Shown piece after piece: positions 21,024 to 29,717 of a DNA stretch of 58,904 nt; position 1 is the stretch's first letter; the number at the start of each line of letters is the position of its first letter. The stretch is from Anaeromyxobacter oryzisoli. GTDB lineage: Bacteria > Myxococcota > Myxococcia > Myxococcales > Anaeromyxobacteraceae. The notes under the pieces were generated by a model. It did no database searches and had not been told where the DNA came from. It was given only the letters and a program-made list of their open reading frames with translations. The translations under genes were made by a program, and so were the position numbers. Location: contig NZ_JALCZA010000025.1 in the NCBI RefSeq assembly GCF_022690765.1, positions 1 to 58,904 of the forward strand. The letters are read 5' to 3'.

Positions 21024-21923
21024 CTAGGTGTAGCTGCCGGTCGGCGTCAGCGGCGACACCGGAAAGTCCGGCATCGCGCAGCCGATGCAGGGGTGACCGG
21101 CGGCCGCGCACCAGTTCCGGCCGTTGTTCCACTTGTGCCGCGGGCACATCGCGGTGGTCACCTTCCCGCGGCAGCCGAGGTCGAGCAGGCACCCGGGCTC
21201 GCCGAACGCCGTCGCCTTCGGGAGGTGCTTGCGCGGGCAGGTGAAGTGGACGGTGTGCGGGAAGCAGGTGGCGGGCCGGCCGTCGGCGTCGAGCTTGTAC
21301 GCGCCCCCGGCGAGCACCCCGATGACGACCTGGAAGAGCTGCTCCGGCGGCGCGGGGCAGCCCGGGACGTTGATCACGGGCCGCGCGAGCCTCCCGGCGA
21401 GGACGTCGCCGAGCGGGCGAACGCCGGTGGGGTTCGCGCCCGCCCCCGCGACGCCCTTGTACGACGCGCAGGTGCCGAGCGCGATGACGCGGGCGGCCCG
21501 CGGGCCGAGGTCGTTCACCGCGTCGAGCAGGGTGATCGGCACGCCGCCGCGCTCGCCGATGACGCAGTAGCGCCCGCCCGCGGCGGTGGGGACGCCGCCC
21601 TCGACGACGAGGATGAACCTCCCCTGGTTCGCCCGCGCCGCGTCGTCCATCGTCCGGATCGCGAGCTCCGCGCCGGCCGCCATGACGAGGCTGTCGTACT
21701 TCGTCGAGACGTGGTTCACGACGAGGTCGCCGAAGGTCGTGGGCGTCACCGCGTTCAGGGCGGCGATGGAGCACCCCGAGCAGCTCGACCCGTGCAGCCA
21801 GATGAGCGGCGGCGAGGACTCCGCCGCGAGGGCCTGGTTCAGCCGGGAGAGGCCGAGCTCCGAGAGCCCCAGCGCCGCCGCGGACCGGCCGGTCCACTTC
21901 AGGAAGTCGCGCCTCGTGAACAT
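21024..21923 (-). CDS. [NiFe] hydrogenase small subunit, Tat-exported
   Basis: A 299-residue iron-sulfur subunit. The start MFTRRDFLKW is preferred over an ATG eight codons upstream because GGAGAGG lies before it and the Tat motif RRDFLK follows at once. The proximal cluster cysteines appear as SCSGC (Cys48, Cys51) with GTCASYKG and PGCPAPPEQL; the C-terminal part shows HFTCPRKHL, GCRG, WNNGRNWC and PCIGC for the medial and distal clusters. It ends without the hydrophobic C-terminal helix found in membrane-anchored uptake hydrogenases, so the enzyme may be soluble in the periplasm. Confidence 0.93.
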   Translation of the reverse strand: MFTRRDFLKWTGRSAAALGLSELGLSRLNQALAAESSPPLIWLHGSSCSGCSIAALNAVTPTTFGDLVVNHVSTKYDSLVMAAGAELAIRTMDDAARANQGRFILVVEGGVPTAAGGRYCVIGERGGVPITLLDAVNDLGPRAARVIALGTCASYKGVAGAGANPTGVRPLGDVLAGRLARPVINVPGCPAPPEQLFQVVIGVLAGGAYKLDADGRPATCFPHTVHFTCPRKHLPKATAFGEPGCLLDLGCRGKVTTAMCPRHKWNNGRNWCAAAGHPCIGCAMPDFPVSPLTPTGSYT

Positions 21924-22284
21924 GCGGTCCCTCTCCTTCCGCTGCACGCACGGCTTTGACGAGTCGAAGCGTAGGACCGCCCTCGCGCGCGCGTCGATGT
22001 GTGTCTATCGGGCCCATGTCGTCGTTTACCTACCGTCAATGCCGTGATCCGGTTCACCGAATCGGGTTTGACGATGCGGAAACCCGTGCCGTGGCGAGGG
22101 AATACCGCCGCGCCGGACCGGCGCGCCCCCCGGCGGGTGCCGGCGGCCCCGTGAGACGATAGACCGCGGGTCGCAGATCAATCCTGGCGCGGGTGAACTA
22201 GAGCGATTGATCGCGCGCAGCGCATCGTGGCGCCCGCACGTGCCACAACCTTCGAGGCCTTCCATCCAAGCAAGGAGTGTCGCG
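21924..22284. other. Divergent intergenic region, hydrogenase / PhnD-like gene
   Basis: A 361-bp region that must hold the promoters of the minus-strand hydrogenase genes and the plus-strand binding-protein gene. Apart from the dyad at 22063-22086 no element is certain. Confidence 0.5.
22063..22086. promoter_or_regulatory. Dyad symmetry CGGGTTT-N10-AAACCCG
   Basis: Perfect 7-bp inverted repeat with half-site centres 17 bp apart, about 140 bp upstream of the hydrogenase start and 200 bp upstream of the binding-protein start. The spacing suits a dimeric regulator; which regulator is unknown. Confidence 0.4.
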
Positions 22285-23121
22285 ATGGCCGTGAAGAGGA
22301 TCCTCGCCGCGCTGGTGCTGCTGCTCCTCGGAGCCGCCGCCCCCGCAGGCGCCCAGGAGATCAAGCTCGGCGTGCTGCCCCGCCTCTCCGCCACGGAGCT
22401 CAACGTCATGTTCCGGCCGCTCGCCGACCACCTCGGCCGCGCGACCGGCCGGAAGGTCACGCTCGTCATCGCCAGGGACTTCGACACGTTCCAGAAGCAG
22501 GTGCGGGACGGCGAGCTCGACCTCGCGTTCGCGAACCCGCTCGTCTACGCGCAGCTCAAGAAGGAGCGCGACCTCGTGCCGCTCGGCCTCGGGGCGGAGA
22601 AGAAGGGCGGCACGAAGTTCCGCGGCGTGATCATCGTCCGGAAGGACAGCGGCTTCTCCAGCGTCGCCGCGCTCCGGGGGAAGCGGCTCATCTTCGTCGA
22701 CGCCGACTCGCTCGGCGGCTACATCTCGCAGGCGCTCCTCCTGAAGAAGCAGGGGCTCGACCTGAAGCGCGACTTCGTGCTGCTCCCGTTCGCGAAGAAG
22801 CACGACAACGTGACGATGGCCGTCTTCAACCGGGCCGCCGACGCGGGCGGGATCCGGGAGGACGACCTCGAGAAGATGAAGGGGAAGATCGACCTCGGGC
22901 AGATCAAGGTCCTCGCCTACACCGACTCGTACCCCAACTGGCCGCTGTTCTCGACGCCGCGCCTCCGTGCCGCGGATCGCGAGACCGTGCGCGCGGCGCT
23001 CCTCGCGCTGCGGCCGGGCGATCCGGTGCTCCAGGCCGCGAAGCTCACGGTGTTCGCGCCGGTGAGCGACAAGGACTACGACGCGCTCCGCGAGGCGGCG
23101 CGCACGGTCGGAGCGCTCTAG
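22285..23121 (+). CDS. PhnD-like periplasmic binding protein
   Basis: A 278-residue periplasmic solute-binding protein of the phosphate/phosphite/phosphonate type (PhnD-like, cluster F). A signal peptide ends near AGAQE; then [33 protein letters not shown] and [17 protein letters not shown] match the family. No permease or ATPase is nearby; instead the next gene, 43 bp on, encodes a chemoreceptor, so it may present a ligand to that receptor rather than feed a transporter. AAGGAG before ATG supports the start. Confidence 0.82.
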   Translation: MAVKRILAALVLLLLGAAAPAGAQEIKLGVLPRLSATELNVMFRPLADHLGRATGRKVTLVIARDFDTFQKQVRDGELDLAFANPLVYAQLKKERDLVPLGLGAEKKGGTKFRGVIIVRKDSGFSSVAALRGKRLIFVDADSLGGYISQALLLKKQGLDLKRDFVLLPFAKKHDNVTMAVFNRAADAGGIREDDLEKMKGKIDLGQIKVLAYTDSYPNWPLFSTPRLRAADRETVRAALLALRPGDPVLQAAKLTVFAPVSDKDYDALREAARTVGAL

Positions 23122-23164
23122 GGCGAGCGAGCGCCGGCGACGTCGACGACGCCGAGGAGGTCCC

Positions 23165-24598
23165 ATGCGAAAGCTGATGCGGAGGTGGCGACTCGGGACG
23201 AAGGTGACCGCGGGGGTGATCCTCGTGCTCGCCCTCGTCTTCGCGGCGGTGATCGGGATGATCTCCGCGAGCGAGCGCTCCGTCTTCGAGCAGCAGCTCT
23301 CGAGCAAGGGCGAGAACCTCGCGCGCCTCGTCGCCAGCATCTCCCTCGACCCGATCCTCTCCTACAACTTCGACTACCTCGAGACCTACGCGAAGGAGAT
23401 CGGCAAGGACCCCGACGCCGCCTACGTCGTGGTGCTCGACCAGGCCGGCAACCCCCTCACCCACGCCTACGAGGAGCCGAAGGACAAGGCGGGGATCATG
23501 GCGTTCTCGGCCGACGTGAAGCAGGGCGACGAGGTGCGCGGCTCGGTGCGGCTCGGCCTGCGCACCGCCGCCATCGAGGCGGGCATCCGCCGCTCGCGGA
23601 TGCTCGTGAGCGGCCTCGGGGTCGGGGCCCTCGTGCTCGTCGCCGCCCTGATCCTGCTGCTCTTCCGCGCCATCGTGCTCGGGGGCGTGGAGAGGCTGCG
23701 CGGGAGCCTCGCGCGCGTCGCGGACGGCGACATCGGGATCGAGGTCGACACCGACGGCGCGGACGAGGTGGCCCTCGTGAACCAGTCCCTCGACGAGACG
23801 GTGGAGCGGCTCCGCGTCGTGGTCGGCGAGGTGAAGACGGCCGCGGACGCGGTCTCAGTCGCGAGCCAGGCGATGGCGTCGAGCACCGTCCAGATGAGCC
23901 AGGGCGCCGCCGAGCAGGCCTCCTCGTCGGAGGAGGCGTCCACCTCGATCGAGGAGATGACGAGCACGATCCGGCAGACCGCGGAGAACGCCGGGCAGAC
24001 GGAGCGGATCGCGACCCGGACCGCCGACGACGCCCGCGAGGGCGGCCGGGTGGTCGCGGAGACCGCGGCGGCGATGCGCGCGATCGCCGAGCGGATCACC
24101 ATCATCGACGAGATCGCCTACCAGACGAACCTGCTCGCCCTGAACGCCAGCATCGAGGCGGCGCGCGCGGGCCAGCACGGGCGCGGGTTCGCGGTGGTCG
24201 CGGCGGAGGTGAGGAAGCTCGCCGAGCGCAGCCAGGTCGCCTCGAAGGAGATCGGCGATCTCTCCAGGACGAGCGTCCAGCTCGCCGAGCGCGCGGGCGC
24301 GGTCCTGGAGAGGATCGTGCCGGACATCCAGCACACCGCGACGCTGGTCGGCGAGATCACCGCCGCCACGCGCCAGCAGAGCACCGGGACCGAGCAGCTC
24401 GGCCGCGCGATCCAGCAGCTCGATCGCGTCACCCAGCAGAACGCCGCGTCCGCGGAGGAGCTCTCGGCGACGGCGGAGGAGCTGGCCGCCCAGTCGCGGT
24501 CGCTCCAGAGCAGCGTCGCCTTCTTCCACGGCGCGGAGCTGCTGGCCGAGCCTCCACGCGCGCCGCGCGACGGCGCGCCCGCGGCCCGGGCGGGCTGA
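23165..24598 (+). CDS. Methyl-accepting chemotaxis protein
   Basis: A 477-residue transmembrane chemoreceptor. The layout is a membrane helix at about 13-35, a small periplasmic domain of about 105 residues (resembling the double-Cache/sCache size class), a second helix at about 145-168, a HAMP region, then a long signalling coiled coil. The hairpin tip [20 protein letters not shown] lies near residue 315. There is no C-terminal CheR-binding pentapeptide. A strong GAGGAGG precedes the ATG. The preceding binding-protein gene is likely in the same transcript and may encode its ligand-carrying partner. Confidence 0.93.
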   Translation: MRKLMRRWRLGTKVTAGVILVLALVFAAVIGMISASERSVFEQQLSSKGENLARLVASISLDPILSYNFDYLETYAKEIGKDPDAAYVVVLDQAGNPLTHAYEEPKDKAGIMAFSADVKQGDEVRGSVRLGLRTAAIEAGIRRSRMLVSGLGVGALVLVAALILLLFRAIVLGGVERLRGSLARVADGDIGIEVDTDGADEVALVNQSLDETVERLRVVVGEVKTAADAVSVASQAMASSTVQMSQGAAEQASSSEEASTSIEEMTSTIRQTAENAGQTERIATRTADDAREGGRVVAETAAAMRAIAERITIIDEIAYQTNLLALNASIEAARAGQHGRGFAVVAAEVRKLAERSQVASKEIGDLSRTSVQLAERAGAVLERIVPDIQHTATLVGEITAATRQQSTGTEQLGRAIQQLDRVTQQNAASAEELSATAEELAAQSRSLQSSVAFFHGAELLAEPPRAPRDGAPAARAG

Positions 24599-24636
24599 CG
24601 TCGCGCCGGCCGGCCCGGTCCCCCGCCGCTCGACGA

Positions 24637-25383
24637 CTACGTGAGGAAGCACTCCCGCGCGAAGGCGTCCCAGCGATCGCCGGCGAGGGCGCGGGCGAGG
24701 CCGCGCACGGGCGTGCCGCCGTCCTGCAGCACCTGCCCCAGCTCCGGGCTCAGGCGGCGCGCGAGGAGCTCCTCGGCGTCCTCGAGCAGCCGCCGGGCCG
24801 GCGCGTCCGCGTGGAGCTGGCGGAGGTTCGCGGCGAGCCGCGGCGCCTTCACCTTGAAGAGCCAGCCGGCGCCGTACGGGTCGTCGAGCGCGTCGCCGTT
24901 GGTCCGCGCGCGAGGGTTCACCGCCACGACGGTCCCGTCCACGGGCGAGAGGAGCGGGACGTCGCGTTCCTCGTCGCGGAGCTCGATGGCGGGCTCGCCC
25001 TGGGCGACCTGGCTCCCCGGGGGCGGGAGCCCGATCGACGCCGGGCCGACGAGCTTGTGGGCGAAGTCGTCGAGCCCCACCGCGACGAGGCCGTCCGGCT
25101 CGAGCCTCGCCCAGGTGTGCCCGGGGTGGAGGTGCACGCCCGGCGGGACGTGGAACCAGCCCGCCCCCGCCGGCCGCGACAGGGCGATCGCGCCGGCGGG
25201 GACGACGGCGACCGCAGGGGCGACGGCCGCGCGGGCGGGCGCCGCGGCCCGCACGACCGCGGTGGCCGCGCGCCGCCCGCCCTGCACGTAGCGCCAGAAC
25301 GGGACGAAGAGGAGGAGGTACCCGATGGCCAGGCAGTACTCCATCAGCTTGGCGGGATAGATGGAGAGGAGCTCGTGTTCCAT
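24637..25383 (-). CDS. Membrane-anchored H-protein-like domain, lipoyl lysine absent
   Basis: A 248-residue protein with one N-terminal membrane helix (about 13-30, ending FWRYVQGG), an Ala/Val-rich linker and a glycine-cleavage H-like domain (HPGHTWARLEPDG, VGLDDFAHKLVGP, LSPVDGTVVAVN, DDPYGAGWLFKVK). Where GcvH carries the lipoylated lysine (ESVKA), this protein reads RDEERDV, with Glu at the aligned place, so it cannot be lipoylated in the usual way. A C-terminal helical part (about 175-248) is not recognised. GGAGG precedes the ATG. A 24-residue membrane peptide is encoded upstream on the same strand. Function unknown. Confidence 0.75.
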   Translation of the reverse strand: MEHELLSIYPAKLMEYCLAIGYLLLFVPFWRYVQGGRRAATAVVRAAAPARAAVAPAVAVVPAGAIALSRPAGAGWFHVPPGVHLHPGHTWARLEPDGLVAVGLDDFAHKLVGPASIGLPPPGSQVAQGEPAIELRDEERDVPLLSPVDGTVVAVNPRARTNGDALDDPYGAGWLFKVKAPRLAANLRQLHADAPARRLLEDAEELLARRLSPELGQVLQDGGTPVRGLARALAGDRWDAFARECFLT

Positions 25384-25418
25384 CGCATCCTCCGGGAGCG
25401 AGATCGGCGATCCGGCGA

Positions 25419-25493
25419 CTACCGGAAGGCGGCGAGCTCGAACATCGAGAGGACGGCGGCTCCGACGAGGGCCAGCGCGAACGCGAACATCAT
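25419..25493 (-). CDS. 24-residue membrane peptide
   Basis: A short frame MMFAFALALVGAAVLSMFEL plus four residues, preceded by GGAAGGAG at ideal distance from the ATG. The whole product is one hydrophobic helix. It lies 35 bp upstream of the H-domain membrane protein gene on the same strand, so it is probably the first gene of that operon and a subunit or regulator of a membrane complex. It is too short for usual gene-finding limits. Confidence 0.55.
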   Translation of the reverse strand: MMFAFALALVGAAVLSMFELAAFR

Positions 25494-25890
25494 GGCGTGC
25501 TCCTTCCGGCGGCGCGGTGGGTCGCTGCTCGAGCGCTCCGCCAAGCATCCCGATGGCAAGCGGCGCGCCAGATCCTCCCGGCCGTCGTTCGCGAACGGTG
25601 AAGGCCGGCCATTTCGCAGGGTTGAAGGGGGCGGGGCGAGCGGTGCGGCGCACCGGGCACGGGCGGCGGAGCGCCGTCGATCGTCGAGTTTCGCAGCGGA
25701 GCACGGGCGCCCCCCAGGCGACGCCCAGTCGATCCACGGGGTTGCCGCGCAGGGCGGCGGTGGAGAGGACCGCAACGGCGTGCAGAGTTTCGCGACTGCA
25801 CGCCGGTCGCACGCGCGAGGGCGACCCCGGAGACGACTGGAGCCCGACCCTCGCGGGCCAGGCTCCGGTCACTTCACGATCGCGAGGCGA
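25494..25890. other. Intergenic region without recognised gene
   Basis: About 400 bp between the membrane peptide start and the cold-shock gene end. The frames here give Arg/Pro-rich translations without ribosome binding sites. It should contain the promoter of the H-domain operon, but no clear element is seen. Confidence 0.4.
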
Positions 25891-26094
25891 TCAGATCGCG
25901 CGGACGTTCGCCGCCTGCAGGCCCTTCGGGCCGCGGACGACCTCGAACTCGACCTTCTGCCCCTCGGCGAGGCTGCGGAACCCCTCGGCCTGGATCGCGG
26001 TGTGGTGGCAGAACACATCCTCACCACCGCCGTCCTGCGTGATGAACCCGAAGCCCTTCGCGTCGTTGAACCACTTCACCGTGCCGCTCGCCAT
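25891..26094 (-). CDS. Cold-shock domain protein
   Basis: A 67-residue single cold-shock domain, an OB fold that binds single-stranded RNA or DNA. Both nucleic-acid motifs are visible (KGFGFI and DVFCHH, the second usually DVFVHY/H), with the start [14 protein letters not shown]. Length is typical of CspA-type proteins. A stretch of roughly 150 bp upstream, AT-richer than its surroundings, could form the long leader typical of csp genes. Confidence 0.95.
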   Translation of the reverse strand: MASGTVKWFNDAKGFGFITQDGGGEDVFCHHTAIQAEGFRSLAEGQKVEFEVVRGPKGLQAANVRAI

Positions 26095-26393
26095 TGATTC
26101 TGAACTCGTTTCTCTGTGTGCCGGAGCGCGGCAGAAATGCCGCCTCGGTATCGCCTCGTAGCGAAGCGACCGTATGGTATAGCCGTTTAAGCGACCGCTG
26201 TCGAGCGGGATGCCCATATTCCTTTCTCTTTCCTCCACGCCCGCTCTGCCGCCTGGTTCTCCGGGCGCCGCGCGACGATCGCGGTTACGCTGGGGAGTGC
26301 CGCCGTCGGGGTGGAGCGGGGGCGATATCGGTCTCCGCGCGGCCTCCCGGGCGCCCGCACGACGAGCGGGCGCTCACGAAAGGAGAGTCGGGC

Positions 26394-26603
26394 GTGAACG
26401 GTGACATCGGCGATCTCAAGAAGCGGCTCCGGGACGCAGAGGCGTTACTCCAGCGCAGCGGCAGCGCCAGCATCGAAAACCTCCCGCTCGCGCAGGCGAT
26501 CGACCGCACCCGCCGATTGCTGAAGCATGCGTCGCGGGGGCACGCGCCTTCCGCGGAGCTCATGCACGCGATGGAGCGGGTGGACGCGCTGACCGCCGGG
26601 TGA
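26394..26603 (+). CDS. Small helical protein of unknown function
   Basis: A 69-residue frame from GTG with AAAGGAGAG eight bases upstream. The sequence is helical and charged (GDIGDLKKRLRDAEALL, LAQAIDRTRRLLKHA). I do not recognise a family. The good ribosome binding site and low proline content speak for a real gene. Confidence 0.5.
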   Translation: MNGDIGDLKKRLRDAEALLQRSGSASIENLPLAQAIDRTRRLLKHASRGHAPSAELMHAMERVDALTAG

Positions 26604-26798
26604 CGCGGCGATCCCCGCTCGCCTCGTGGTTCGACGCGAGCGGGGATCACCACGATGGATGGATCCGGCCGGGGTGCCTCGCTGTGCACCTCGGCCGGAG
26701 GTGGTACCCCGGGCTGCCCACCGCCGCGCGCCGCGTCGGCGTTAACGTCGCGTCCATCCGCGCGCCGCGCCGGACCGCGCGGAGGGGAGGGAGCCCCG

Positions 26799-27281
26799 AT
26801 GGAGATCGCCGCCGTCCGCATCGACAAGCCCGACGACGTGAACGTGATCGTCGGCCAGTCGCACTTCATCAAGACGGTCGAGGACCTCCACGAGGCGCTC
26901 GCCGCGAGCTCGCCGGCGCTCCGCTTCGGGATCGCGTTCTGCGAGTCGTCCGGGCCGCGCCTCGTCCGGCGCTCGGGGAACGACCAGGCCCTCACCGAGC
27001 TCGCCACCCGGAACGCGCAGGCGATCGGCGCCGGCCATTGCTTCGTCGTCCTGCTGCGCGAGGGCTTCCCCGTGAGCGTGCTGAACGCCCTGAAGCTCGT
27101 GCCCGAGGTGTGCGCGATCTTCTGTGCGACGGCGAACCCGGTGGAGATCCTCGTCGCGGCGACCGCCGCGGGGCGCGGGATCGTCGGCGTGGTGGACGGC
27201 GGCGTGCCGCTCGGCGTCGAGACCGAGCAGGACGTCCAGGACCGCAAGCAGCTCCTCCGCCGGTTCGGCTACAAGCTCTGA
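26799..27281 (+). CDS. Adenosine-specific kinase (DUF355 family)
   Basis: A 160-residue member of the PF04008 family, structurally described from Pyrobaculum and proposed to act on adenosine. Conserved parts are NVIVGQSHFIKTVEDLHEAL, FGIAFCESSG, RNAQAIGAGHCFVV, CAIFCATANPVEILVA and RGIVGVVDG. A GGAGGGGAGGG tract precedes the ATG; the frame is open further upstream but that part is low-complexity. The stop codon lies in the left arm of a 10-bp hairpin. Confidence 0.88.
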   Translation: MEIAAVRIDKPDDVNVIVGQSHFIKTVEDLHEALAASSPALRFGIAFCESSGPRLVRRSGNDQALTELATRNAQAIGAGHCFVVLLREGFPVSVLNALKLVPEVCAIFCATANPVEILVAATAAGRGIVGVVDGGVPLGVETEQDVQDRKQLLRRFGYKL

Positions 27282-27300
27282 CTCGCCTTTCGAGTCAGAG
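27276..27300 (+). terminator. Perfect 10-bp hairpin after the adenosine kinase gene
   Basis: CTCTGACTCG (27276-27285), loop CCTTT, CGAGTCAGAG (27291-27300). The left arm includes the stop codon. No T-run follows, so it may be a processing or stabilising element rather than an intrinsic terminator. A diverged copy of the right arm and its flank recurs at 27330-27347 (15 of 18 bases). Confidence 0.5.
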
Positions 27301-27404
27301 GTGATTCCCCGACCGGAATGAGCGAAACCCGAGTCTGAGGTCACTCCTTCGGCCCGCCCCGGCGAGCCGTCGCCGGCGCGGGCGGCCGGTGAGACGATGT
27401 CCTC

Positions 27405-27614
27405 GTGTCCGGCCTCGCGCTCGCGCTCTTCGTCGGGATCGTCGCGTTCCTGGGCATCGCGTCGGGCCTCCTCGCGTGGGAGGGGTTCGCGGCGGCGGGC
27501 CGCGTCGCCGCCCCCGCGCAGCGGCGGCGCGCGAGGTTGCGGCTCGGGGTCGGGATCGCCGGCCTCGCGGTGGCGCTCTGGCTCGCGCTCGGGCTGCTCG
27601 GCCACGCACACTGA
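27405..27614 (+). CDS. Small two-helix membrane protein
   Basis: A 69-residue frame from GTG with two hydrophobic segments (LALALFVGIVAFLGIASGLL and VGIAGLAVALWLALGLL) joined by a basic loop (AQRRRARLRL), the expected topology for a small inner-membrane protein. No family is recognised and no strong ribosome binding site is seen. Confidence 0.45.
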   Translation: MSGLALALFVGIVAFLGIASGLLAWEGFAAAGRVAAPAQRRRARLRLGVGIAGLAVALWLALGLLGHAH

Positions 27615-27686
27615 CGCGAATCCTTCACGGTGGGCGAGGCGAGGTCGGGGGCGAGGGCGACCGCAGCAATCCTCGAGGAGGAAGCC

Positions 27687-28568
27687 ATGACGCCGCGCAC
27701 GCTGCTCCCCGTGGTCCTCGCCGTCGTCGGGTCGCTCGGGCTCGCTCCGGCGATCCCTCGCGCGGACGCGCCCGCGCCGGTCGTGACGCGCGAGACGTTC
27801 GAGCGCTCGATCGCCGGGGGCGAGTGGCGCACCCTCTCCCCGTACGGTCGCGTCTGGCGCCCCTTGCAGGTCGGTCCCGGCTGGCGCCCGTACCTGTACG
27901 GCGAGTGGGTGTGGACCGACGAAGGTTGGCTCTGGGTCACCGACGAGCCGTGGGGGTGGGCCACCTACCACTACGGTCGATGGGTGCTCGATCCGGCGCT
28001 GGGCTGGGTCTGGATCCCGGGGCTCGAGTGGGCGCCGGCGTGGGTCGCGTGGCGGTTCGGGGACGGGGTGGTCGGATGGGCCCCGCTCTGGCCGGGGAGC
28101 GCGGACTGGTGGATGGACCCGCTCTTCGGGGATCCGGCCATCTGGATCTTCGTGCCGGAGGCCCGCTTCGTCGGCGTCCCCGCTCACCGGGCGGCGTTCC
28201 CGCCGGCGCGCGCCCCGACCTTCGTTCGCCGCACGCGCCCTGCACCGCCCGCGCGTCCGGTGCCCGGACGCCCCGTGCCCGGACGCCCCGTGCCCGCGCG
28301 CCCGATGCCCGCGCCTCCGTTCGGCGGGCCCCCGCGCGCCGAGGTGGGCCGCGTGACGCCGAGGCCGGTGCCCGAGGTCCGGATCGTCCCCGTGCCCACG
28401 CCTGCCGAGGCACAGCGCGCCCCTCGCGGCGGGACCGCGCCCGCGTTCAGGCCCGCGCGGCCGGCTCCGGTTCGCACGCCGGGGGGCGGGCGGGCGGGGG
28501 CCCCCCCCCCGCCCCCCGGCCGCCCCGCGCCCGCCCGGCCCCGTCCGGAGACGGAGCAGCGGAGGTGA
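27687..28568 (+). CDS. Secreted Trp-rich DUF6600-type protein
   Basis: A 293-residue protein with a signal peptide (cleavage near PRADA). The middle (about 45-170) has repeated Trp/Gly/Tyr segments such as YGRVWRP, YGEWVWTDEGWLWV, YHYGRWVLDPALGWVWIPG, typical of DUF6600 proteins. The C-terminal third is Pro/Arg-rich low complexity with repeated PGRPVPGRPVP. It is probably periplasmic or surface-attached; function unknown. GAGGAGG lies before ATG. Confidence 0.8.
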   Translation: MTPRTLLPVVLAVVGSLGLAPAIPRADAPAPVVTRETFERSIAGGEWRTLSPYGRVWRPLQVGPGWRPYLYGEWVWTDEGWLWVTDEPWGWATYHYGRWVLDPALGWVWIPGLEWAPAWVAWRFGDGVVGWAPLWPGSADWWMDPLFGDPAIWIFVPEARFVGVPAHRAAFPPARAPTFVRRTRPAPPARPVPGRPVPGRPVPARPMPAPPFGGPPRAEVGRVTPRPVPEVRIVPVPTPAEAQRAPRGGTAPAFRPARPAPVRTPGGGRAGAPPPPPGRPAPARPRPETEQRR

Positions 28569-28614
28569 GAGTCCTCGTCAGGGCCTCGGGCTCGGCCACG
28601 ACCGGAGCGGCCTC

Positions 28615-29199
28615 GTGATCAAGATCCTCGTCGGCGTCGTCCTCGGCGTCCTGCTCGTCCCGTTCGCCGCCGCCATCTACCTGTGGTCCGGCTCCTTCGA
28701 CATGTCGGCGACCCGACCGCCGGGGACGCTCGAAGCGCTCGTCGGGGACACCCTCGTGGCGCGCTCGCTCGAGCGGCGAGCGCCCGCCACGGCGCGGAAC
28801 CCGCTCGCGCCCGGGCCGGAGACGCTCCGGATCGCGCTCGCGCACTTCCGGGAGGATTGCCTCTTCTGCCACGGCGCCCCGGGCGTCGCGCCCGGGGACG
28901 CGGCGAAGGGCCTGAACCCGCGCCCACCGGAGCTCGCGCGCCCGGAGACCCAGCGGGCGGCGGACGGCGAGCTGTTCGAGGTGATCGCCCACGGCGTGCG
29001 GATGAGCGGCATGCCGGGCTGGCTCCCGACCCACTCCGAGCGCGACATCTGGGCGCTCGTCGTGTTCGTCCGGCACCTCCCCACCCTCGGCGCCGAGGAG
29101 CGGGCGGCCCTCACCACAGGCGAGGCGGAGCGGGGCCGCGCGCCCGGCGCGGAGGCGCGACCCGAGGAGCCGGCGCGAAAGCATCATCACTCACCGTGA
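28615..29199 (+). CDS. Membrane-anchored monohaem cytochrome c
   Basis: A 194-residue class I-type cytochrome c with an N-terminal hydrophobic helix (about 2-24) serving as signal or anchor, one haem site CLFCH (about 83-87) and a candidate Met ligand in RMSGMPGW. The tail is Glu/Arg/His-rich. The start is GTG. Its last 13 bp overlap the convergent CysC-like gene. Partners are not obvious. Confidence 0.85.
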   Translation: MIKILVGVVLGVLLVPFAAAIYLWSGSFDMSATRPPGTLEALVGDTLVARSLERRAPATARNPLAPGPETLRIALAHFREDCLFCHGAPGVAPGDAAKGLNPRPPELARPETQRAADGELFEVIAHGVRMSGMPGWLPTHSERDIWALVVFVRHLPTLGAEERAALTTGEAERGRAPGAEARPEEPARKHHHSP

Positions 29200-29717
29200 T
29201 CGCGAGGCTGCTCGTCCCGGAGCCGCGCCAGGATGGCGTCGAGCGCCAACGAGTCCTCGCCGTCGGCCGCGACCACCTCCGGCGCGAGGGGCGGCTCGTA
29301 GGGCGTCCCCGTCCCCGGGAGCTCCGGCGCCTCGCCGCGCCGGGCGGCGGCGTAGAGCCCCTTCGGATCCCGCAGCGCGCACGTGCGGGGAGGCGTCGCG
29401 ACGAGCACCTCGAGGAAGCGCGGCGCGATCGCGCGGGCGGCGTCGCGGTGCGCCCGGCGCGGCGCGGTCGCCGGCACGACCGTGACGAGCCCCTGCCCGG
29501 CCAGCAGCGCCGCGAGCCGGCCGAGCGCCGCGTAGAAGCGGTCCCGCTCCGCCTCGCCTCGGCCCGCGGGGAGGTCGAGGGCGGCGCGCACCTCGTCGCC
29601 GTCGAGCACGGCGCAGGGGACGCGCTCCGCCCGCAGCCTCGCCGCGAGGCGCGCCGCCAGGGTGGACTTGCCCGACGCGGGCAGCCCGGTCACCCACACC
29701 ACGGCCCCGGAGGTCAC
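29187..29717 (-). CDS. Adenylylsulfate kinase-like protein
   Basis: A 176-residue P-loop kinase of the CysC type: GLPASGKST (about 10-18), VLDGDEVR, and RDPKGLYAAARRGE with TPYEPP. CysC phosphorylates adenylylsulfate, but related small kinases act on other substrates, and no sulfate-assimilation genes are near. The GTG start overlaps the stop of the upstream phosphotransferase (GTGA), so the two are translated together. Confidence 0.8.
   Translation of the reverse strand: MTSGAVVWVTGLPASGKSTLAARLAARLRAERVPCAVLDGDEVRAALDLPAGRGEAERDRFYAALGRLAALLAGQGLVTVVPATAPRRAHRDAARAIAPRFLEVLVATPPRTCALRDPKGLYAAARRGEAPELPGTGTPYEPPLAPEVVAADGEDSLALDAILARLRDEQPRDHGE

Noticed and set aside
22075-22100. Sigma-54-like sequence (minus strand CGGCACGGGTTTCCGC) before the hydrogenase genes
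   Set aside because: Spacing between GG and GC is one base too long and the TTGC element is missing.
24637-25383. Glycine cleavage system H protein
   Set aside because: The lipoyl lysine is missing, a membrane helix is present, and no gcvT or gcvP is nearby.
28495-28530. Poly-C stretch as a possible phase-variation tract or assembly error in the DUF6600 gene
   Set aside because: The tract (CCCCCCCCCC interrupted by G) lies in a Pro/Ala-rich tail and the frame stays open to a sensible stop; nothing shows variation.
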